From: Micromonospora chokoriensis
GTDB lineage: Bacteria; Actinomycetota; Actinomycetes; Mycobacteriales; Micromonosporaceae
Length of the DNA stretch: 64,000 nt
Direction of reading: 5' to 3'
Assembly (NCBI RefSeq): GCF_900091505.1
Contig: NZ_LT607409.1
Location: 1,612,001-1,676,000, forward strand
Below, piece by piece: positions 58,912-64,000 of the stretch. The position numbers and the translations under genes are program-made. Below the pieces are notes generated by a model that had not been told where the DNA came from, did no database searches, and was given only the letters and a program-made list of their open reading frames with translations. How positions within the stretch are numbered: position 1 is the first letter of the stretch; every line of letters starts with the position of its first letter.

Positions 58912-60089
58912 TCCAGGATGGATGCCTCGGCGAGCCGCGACAGCCCCTCACGCACGCCCCGGGCCCGGGCGTCGCCGACCCCCTCGACGGCCTGCAGGTC
59001 CTCCACCGTCGCGCCCAGCAGCCGCTGGAGGCTGCCGAAGTGCACCACCAGGCGGTCGACCACCGTCACCGGCAGCCGGGGCACCTTGGCCAGCAGTCGG
59101 AAGCCGCGCGGGCTGACCGCTGCGTCCAGCGCGTCGGACGCGGCCGGGTAGCCGATCGCCTTCGCCACCGACACCAGGTCGATCAACTCGGTGGCGCCGA
59201 GCAGATCCAGCTCGACCAGTGCCTCGTCCAGCGTGCGCGACTTGCGGCCGACCGGGAGGTAGTCCCGGATGACGAGCGTGCGATCGGCGTCCACGCCGGC
59301 CATCAGCTCGTCGAGTTGAAGGGCGAGCAGACGGCCGTCGGTGCCCAGCTCCACCACGTAACCGGCGATCTCGTCGGCGATCCGGCGGACCATCTCCAGG
59401 CGCTGCACCACGGCCACCGCGTCCCGGACGGTGACCAGATCCTCGATCTCCAGCGCGGAGAGCGTGCCGGAGACCTCGTCCAGGCGGAGCTTGTAGCGCT
59501 CCAGGGTGGCGAGCGCCTGGTTGGCGCGGGAGAGGATGGCCGCCGAGTCGTCCAGCACGTGCCGCTGGCCACTGACGTAGAGGCTGATGATCCGCATGGA
59601 CTGGCTGACCGAGATGACCGGGTAACCGGTCTGCCGGGCCACCCGCTCGGCGGTGCGGTGCCGGGTGCCGGACTCTTCCGTCGGGATGGACGGATCGGGC
59701 ATCAGGTGGACGGCCGCCCGGACGATCCGGGTGCCGTCGCTGGAGAGCACCACGGCGCCGTCCATCTTGCACAGCTCGCGGACCCGGGTCGCGGAGAACT
59801 CCACGTCCAACGGGAAGCCGCCGGTGCACAGACCCTCGACGACCTTGTCGTAGCCGAGCACGATCAGCGCACCGGTGCGACCCCGCAGGATGCGCTCCAA
59901 ACCGTCGCGCAACGCCGTGCCCGGGGCCATCAGGGCGAGGTTGGCCCGCAACGGGTCCCCAGCACTCCCGGCGGCGCCTGCGGTCACGCTCACGCTGATC
60001 GGGCGGGCAGGCGAGCCCACGGCGCCGGTGCGGGCCTGGGGCGGCGCGCCGGCTGGCTTGGTGGTATCGCGGTCGATCGGCACGGGCAC
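58899..60089 (-). CDS. disA: DNA integrity scanning diadenylate cyclase DisA
   Basis: 396 residues; makes c-di-AMP from two ATP and monitors DNA structure. The DAC domain (about 55-190) has [10 protein letters not shown] and [12 protein letters not shown] helical linker follows, and the C-terminal HhH domain ends in [25 protein letters not shown] 60089 gives about 45 residues of Ala/Pro/Gly-rich extension before [18 protein letters not shown], where standard DisA begins; GTG 60083 is equally possible. radA is upstream on the same strand after 126 bp, the usual radA-disA pairing. Confidence 0.96.
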   Translation of the reverse strand: MPVPIDRDTTKPAGAPPQARTGAVGSPARPISVSVTAGAAGSAGDPLRANLALMAPGTALRDGLERILRGRTGALIVLGYDKVVEGLCTGGFPLDVEFSATRVRELCKMDGAVVLSSDGTRIVRAAVHLMPDPSIPTEESGTRHRTAERVARQTGYPVISVSQSMRIISLYVSGQRHVLDDSAAILSRANQALATLERYKLRLDEVSGTLSALEIEDLVTVRDAVAVVQRLEMVRRIADEIAGYVVELGTDGRLLALQLDELMAGVDADRTLVIRDYLPVGRKSRTLDEALVELDLLGATELIDLVSVAKAIGYPAASDALDAAVSPRGFRLLAKVPRLPVTVVDRLVVHFGSLQRLLGATVEDLQAVEGVGDARARGVREGLSRLAEASILERYV

Positions 60090-60215
60090 AGTCTACGGAC
60101 TGCCGTGCGGTGGGTGCTGTCGTGGTTACTGTGATGTGTCACGATGCGGCCCCTCCAACCGGTTTCCCTCTTGCGACGTGCTGTCCGGTATGGGCATCCG
60201 CGTCGGCACGGTGGG

Positions 60216-61673
60216 TCACTCGGCGGACGCGCGGGCCGCATGTTGCAGCGCCGAACGGACATCCGTGACCTCGGTCACCCGCATCTGCTCGGGGCCGGCG
60301 CCGGTGCTGGCCGGGCCGCAACCGGGCGGAACGAGGGCCACCTTGAACCCCAGCCGGGCCGCCTCGGCCAGCCGGCGCGGCACCGCCCCGACCCGGCGCA
60401 CCTCACCGGTCAGCCCCACCTCACCGATCGCCACCAGGTGTGGAGCGATCGCCAGGTTGAGGCCACCGGACGCGACCGCCAACGCGACCGCCAGGTCGGC
60501 GGCCGGCTCCACCACCCGGATGCCGCCCACCGTGGCGGCGAAGACCTCCCGGTCGTGCAGCGTCAGCCGCTCGGTGCGCCGTTGCAGCACCGCGAGCACC
60601 ATCGCCAGTCGTGCCGAGTCGAGGCCGGAGACGGTGCGTCGGGGTGACCCGGCCACCGTTGCGCCGATCAGGGCCTGCACCTCGGTGACCAGCGCTCGTC
60701 GCCCCTCCATGGCCACTGTCACGCAGGTGCCCGGCACCGGCTCCGCGTAGCGGGTCAGGAACAACCCGGACGGGTCGGCGAGACTGCTGATGCCGCCCTC
60801 GTGCATCTCGAAGCAGCCGACCTCGTCGGCAGCGCCGAACCGGTTCTTCACGCCGCGCACCAGGCGCAGCGAGGAGTGCTTGTCGCCCTCGAAGTGCAGC
60901 ACCACGTCGACCAGGTGCTCCAACACCCGGGGCCCGGCCACCTGGCCGTCCTTGGTGACGTGCCCGACCAGCACGGTGGCGATGCCCCGCTCCTTGGCGA
61001 CCGAGACCAGAGCGGCGGTGACCGCGCGGACCTGGGTCACCCCGCCGGGCACCCCCTCGGTGCCGGTGGTCGAGATGGTCTGCACCGAGTCGAGCACCAG
61101 CAGGCCCGGCTTGACCGCGTCGAGGTGGCCGAGCACCGAGGCCAGGTCGCTCTCGGCGGCGAGGTAGAGCTGGTCGTGCAGCGTGCCCATCCGCTCGGCG
61201 CGCAGGCGCACCTGGCTGACCGACTCTTCCCCGCTGACCACCAGCGAGGGGCTGCCGGAGCCGGCCGCCCACTGCTGCGCCACGTCCAGCAGCAGTGTCG
61301 ACTTGCCCACACCGGGCTCGCCGGCGAGCAGCACCACGGCACCGGGGACCAGGCCGCCGCCGAGCACCCGGTCCAGCTCGCTGACCCCGGTGGGGCGGGC
61401 GCGGGCCGGAGCGGCGCTGATGGTCGCGATCGGTCGGGCCGGCTCGGACGGCATCCGGGAACTGACCACCCGGCCGGAGACGGTCGGGCCGGTGATCGTG
61501 CTCTCGACCACCGAACCCCACTCGCTGCACTCCGGACAACGCCCCACCCACTTGGGCGGCTGGTGCCCGCAGGCGTCGCACTCGTAGGCCGGGCGCGGCT
61601 CGCGGGCGCTGGACCGGCCACGGGTGGCACCGGCCGCGCCGCCACGCGGAGGGGTTGATCGGGAGGTGGTCAC
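60216..61673 (-). CDS. radA: DNA repair protein RadA
   Basis: 485 residues; a RecA-related branch-migration helicase. The N-terminal C4 zinc finger CDACGHQPPKWVGRCPEC is followed by the ATPase domain with Walker A GEPGVGKSTLL near residue 113, the RadA-specific KNRFG motif (VKNRFGAADEVGCFEM) and a Lon-protease-like C-domain. The ATG at 61673 gives about 25 additional Arg/Ser/Gly residues before the zinc finger. Upstream of disA on the same strand. Confidence 0.96.
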   Translation of the reverse strand: MTTSRSTPPRGGAAGATRGRSSAREPRPAYECDACGHQPPKWVGRCPECSEWGSVVESTITGPTVSGRVVSSRMPSEPARPIATISAAPARARPTGVSELDRVLGGGLVPGAVVLLAGEPGVGKSTLLLDVAQQWAAGSGSPSLVVSGEESVSQVRLRAERMGTLHDQLYLAAESDLASVLGHLDAVKPGLLVLDSVQTISTTGTEGVPGGVTQVRAVTAALVSVAKERGIATVLVGHVTKDGQVAGPRVLEHLVDVVLHFEGDKHSSLRLVRGVKNRFGAADEVGCFEMHEGGISSLADPSGLFLTRYAEPVPGTCVTVAMEGRRALVTEVQALIGATVAGSPRRTVSGLDSARLAMVLAVLQRRTERLTLHDREVFAATVGGIRVVEPAADLAVALAVASGGLNLAIAPHLVAIGEVGLTGEVRRVGAVPRRLAEAARLGFKVALVPPGCGPASTGAGPEQMRVTEVTDVRSALQHAARASAE

Positions 61674-61700
61674 ATCAGGACGCTAGCCCCCGCGTACGAC

Positions 61701-61735
61701 GAAAACACCCCGGCGTGGTGGTCACCACGCCGGGG
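61701..61735 (-). terminator. Terminator of the lipoprotein gene (leftward)
   Basis: CCCCGGCGTGGTG and CACCACGCCGGGG (61708-61735) form a perfect stem. On the minus strand it is followed by TGTTTTC, a U-rich tail. It ends transcription of the leftward lipoprotein gene before radA. Confidence 0.8.
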
Positions 61736-61758
61736 CGTTCGTCGATCTGACGGTCGGG

Positions 61759-62538
61759 TCACTCGTGGGTCGTGCCGCCCTCGTTGCCCTCGTAGCCGCC
61801 CTCGCGCTCGATGATCGGCGAGGGGGGCGCGGCCGGGGTGAGCGGCACCGCGATCGGTGCCTGCCCGGTGACCGTGTTGCCGTTACCGAAGTCGAAGGTC
61901 ACGACGACGTTCTGGCCGGAGCGCAGCGCCTCGGTCAGGCCGATCAGCCGGAGCTGCGTGGTCGCCTCGGAGTTGAACTGGACGTAGCTCAGCGGCGCCA
62001 GCTCGATCCGCGCCGGCTGGCCGGGGGCGGACGGGCTGGCCGAACCCGACGCCCGCGCGGACTCCGGGGCGGACGGGGTGGCCGAGGACGACCCGGTCTC
62101 CGAGGGCGTCGCCGACGGGCTGCCCGAGCGCGACGTCGGAGTCGACGGGCTGGCCGCACCGGACGGGGACGGACTCATCGAGGCGGACGCCGAGGTCGAC
62201 GGCGACGGGCTCGCGGAGCCGCCGCTGATCACGACCTCACGGGCGCTCTCGGTGGTGACGGTGACAGTCACCGGCTCCTTCGAGTCGTTGTAGATCACGG
62301 CGTCGAGCGTCGCGTCCTGGCCGGCCCGGTAACCCTCGACACCCGGGAAGGCGACCAGCAGCCCGCGTACCGAGAAGGAGCCGTTGTCGGTGGTGAGGTT
62401 GACGCCCTGGACCGACGGCTCCTTCAACGCGGTCTCGGCGATCTGACCGGTGCCGCATCCGGACGCCAGCAGGCTGGCCGCCGCAATCCCGGACAGCAAC
62501 AGGGCCGCCCGCCGGGATCCCCTGATCGAGCGCGTCAC
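61759..62538 (-). CDS. Ser/Pro-rich lipoprotein
   Basis: 259 residues. The signal peptide ends in a lipobox (LLASGC), predicting a lipoprotein. The mature part starts with a beta-type region (VQGVNLTTDNGSFSVRGLLV, VEGYRAGQDATLDAVIYND) that is interrupted by a ~70-residue Ser/Pro/Ala/Thr linker, then continues (IELAPLSYVQFNSEATTQLR, VVVTFDFGNGNTVTGQAPIA). The two flanking halves look like one split Ig-like or copper-chaperone-like domain. GTG 62538 is chosen because AGGAGG lies six bases upstream. The function is unknown. Confidence 0.85.
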   Translation of the reverse strand: MTRSIRGSRRAALLLSGIAAASLLASGCGTGQIAETALKEPSVQGVNLTTDNGSFSVRGLLVAFPGVEGYRAGQDATLDAVIYNDSKEPVTVTVTTESAREVVISGGSASPSPSTSASASMSPSPSGAASPSTPTSRSGSPSATPSETGSSSATPSAPESARASGSASPSAPGQPARIELAPLSYVQFNSEATTQLRLIGLTEALRSGQNVVVTFDFGNGNTVTGQAPIAVPLTPAAPPSPIIEREGGYEGNEGGTTHE

Positions 62539-62677
62539 GTCGGTCCTCCTCGTCACAATCCCCACCCGGCCGCACGCCGGGCACGGTGGCCATACCCGCG
62601 CAGACCGCGCTCCAGGGTAGTTGGAGCTGATCGAGGCCCGCACGCGGACCCGGCATTGCCACCTGCCCGGGTGCTGC

Positions 62678-63517
62678 TCACACCAGGCGACCGCTCGCCA
62701 CCAGCAGCACCACGTCGATCAGGGCCACCAACAGCATCGCTCGGAAGGCCGACACCGGCCGCCGGCCGGCCCGGACCGCCGAGCGGCCGGCGTACCAGCT
62801 CAGTGGTGGCACCACCGCGGCCGTGCCCACCGCCGCCAGGCCGATCGCCGACGGCGGCCCGGGTGGCCCGAGGACCAGCGCGGCGGTCGCGGCGAGGAGC
62901 AACCCGGCCGCCGCGGCCCGGCTGCCGGCGGCGCCCAGCCGGTGGGGCAGGCCGCGCACCCCGGTCCGCGCGTCGTCGGCCAGGTCGGGGAGCACGTTGG
63001 CGAAGTGCGCGCCGGCGCCCAGGCACGCCCCGGCGACCACCAGCCAGGCGGGCGGGGCCGGTTGACCGGGCAGCGCCAGCACCACGAAGGCGGGCAGCGC
63101 GCCGAAGGAGACGGCATACGGCAGCACCGAGAACACCGTCCCCTTCAGGGGCCAGTCGTAGAGCAGCGCGGAGACCAGGGCGACGGTGAGCCAGAACGCC
63201 GCCGTCGGGTTCGTGGTCAGCGCGAGCAACGGGCAGGCCACCGCGGCCACCGCCGCGGCCCAGGCCGTGGTGCGCCGACCGACCGCGCCGGCGGCGACCG
63301 GTTTGTCGGTACGCCCCACAGTGGCGTCCCGCTCGGCGTCCAGCGCGTCGTTGGTCCAGCCGACGGCGAGCTGGCTGGCCAGCACGGCGAGCACGACGGA
63401 GACGACTCCGCTCGGCCGGTGACCCACCCCCCACGCCAGCAGACCGGAGACCGCGGTCACGGCTGCGGCCGGTTCCGGATGGCTCGCCCTGACCAGCCCT
63501 AACACCCTCGACGACAT
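62678..63517 (-). CDS. UbiA-type membrane prenyltransferase (SCO3242/EboC-like)
   Basis: 279 residues with eight to nine TM helices. The first aspartate-rich motif is NDALDAERD (NDxxDxxxD) in QLAVGWTNDALDAERDATVG; the second is DLADDARTGVRGLP. These bind the prenyl diphosphate through Mg2+. The set of family features fits the small UbiA group found in actinomycete ebo-like clusters, for which the prenyl acceptor is unknown. ATG 63517 (MSSRVLGLVRASHPEP) is the family-typical start. It is divergent from a methyltransferase at 46 bp, which together recall prenyl-lipid or pigment pathways. Confidence 0.88.
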   Translation of the reverse strand: MSSRVLGLVRASHPEPAAAVTAVSGLLAWGVGHRPSGVVSVVLAVLASQLAVGWTNDALDAERDATVGRTDKPVAAGAVGRRTTAWAAAVAAVACPLLALTTNPTAAFWLTVALVSALLYDWPLKGTVFSVLPYAVSFGALPAFVVLALPGQPAPPAWLVVAGACLGAGAHFANVLPDLADDARTGVRGLPHRLGAAGSRAAAAGLLLAATAALVLGPPGPPSAIGLAAVGTAAVVPPLSWYAGRSAVRAGRRPVSAFRAMLLVALIDVVLLVASGRLV

Positions 63518-63563
63518 AAGGGAAGTCTGGTCGTTGCCGAGCAGTCGTGCCACGCTCGGTTGC

Positions 63564-64000
63564 ATGCGAGACGTGGCTGCGGCTGCGGCGTCCACCGATC
63601 CCAGGGTGTTGCCGCGCAACGATCCGCGCCAGTACGACGACCTGGCCGGTGAGTGGTGGCGGCCCGACGGTGCGTTCGCGATGCTGCACTGGCTGGCCGA
63701 GGCCCGCGCGGCGCTGGTGCCGCCGGCCACCCGCCCAGGCGCTGTGCTGGTGGATCTGGGTTGCGGCGCGGGTCTTCTCGCACCGCACCTGGCGGGCAAG
63801 GGCTACCACCACATCGGAGTCGATGTGACCCGTTCGGCGTTGGTCCAGGCAGCCGAGCACGGGGTCCGGGTGGTGCAGGGCGACGCCACAGCGGTCCCGC
63901 TGCCGAGCGGCTGCGCCGACGTGGTCTCCGCCGGTGAGTTGCTGGAGCATGTGCCGGCGTGGCCGCGCGCGGTGGCCGAGGCGTGCCGGTTGCTACGCCC
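63564..64000 (+). CDS. SAM-dependent methyltransferase, truncated by the window end
   Basis: The first 145 codons of a UbiG/UbiE-like methyltransferase. Visible: LPRNDPRQYDDLAGEWWRPD (UbiG-like opening with YDDLAxxWW), the SAM motif VLVDLGCGAGLLAPHLAGKG, VIGVDVT-like HHIGVDVTRSAL, and ADVVSAGELLEHVPAWPRA. The ATG at 63564 faces away from the prenyltransferase, suggesting a shared promoter region. Possibly methylates a product of the prenyltransferase; the substrate is unknown. Confidence 0.85.
   Translation, partial: MRDVAAAAASTDPRVLPRNDPRQYDDLAGEWWRPDGAFAMLHWLAEARAALVPPATRPGAVLVDLGCGAGLLAPHLAGKGYHHIGVDVTRSALVQAAEHGVRVVQGDATAVPLPSGCADVVSAGELLEHVPAWPRAVAEACRLLR

Noticed and set aside
60090..60215. 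Riboswitch or gene in the radA-disA gap
   Set aside because: 126 bp with only a small GTGA-TGTG-TCAC palindrome; no conserved secondary structure or reading frame can be supported.

Overview
The window is high-GC actinobacterial chromosome, most consistent with Micromonosporaceae (a Micromonospora-like organism). The reasons are the very GC-rich codon third positions, frequent GTG starts, an Lsr2 gene, a type VII secretion module, and a gene chain that, from what I know of Mycobacterium tuberculosis and Streptomyces, is ancestral in Actinobacteria: ppa, dacB, DUF2342, tilS, hpt, ftsH, folE, folP, folB, folK, DUF3180, DUF2520, panC, panD, coaX, lysS, lsr2, clpC. I see no rRNA, tRNA, CRISPR array, transposase or relaxase.

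Layout. 1-7.2 kb: the end of a PAP2-like gene, then a partial type VII secretion set (mycP and eccC leftward, eccD rightward). 7.2-17.1 kb: pyrophosphatase, D,D-carboxypeptidase, DUF2342 zincin, tilS, an AraC/DJ-1 regulator, a 45-aa membrane peptide, hpt, ftsH, folE. 17.2-29.8 kb: an accessory block that splits folE from folP. It holds a membrane protein, an FtsK/EccC-like protein with degenerate P-loops, a small membrane protein, and a seven-gene leftward operon resembling a type IV secretion channel (VirB2-, VirB3/PrgI-, VirB4- and VirB6-like proteins, a one-TM protein, a transglycosylase/M23 hydrolase and an unknown). 30.1-32.5 kb: folP-folB-folK-DUF3180, tightly coupled. 32.6-42.6 kb: membrane proteins, a compatible-solute (OpuC-type) ABC transporter, a repeat-rich membrane protein, and a leftward MidA-like methyltransferase/NuoD pair. 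42.8-49.6 kb: DUF2520 protein, panC, panD, a septum-formation lipoprotein, nadB, nadC, coaX, i.e. pantothenate/CoA and NAD supply. 49.6-55.5 kb: methyltransferase, lysS, lsr2, clpC. 55.9-64 kb: mutY, ACT protein, def, lipoproteins, disA, radA, a UbiA-type prenyltransferase and the start of a methyltransferase.

Most notable: the OpuC substrate-binding lipoprotein looks circularly permuted; a MidA-like methyltransferase is translationally coupled to an orphan NuoD and carries an in-frame palindromic insertion; a T4SS-like machine without relaxase or coupling protein sits inside the folate operon next to a LexA-like box; and three DnaA-box-like sequences are packed into 43 bp upstream of clpC.
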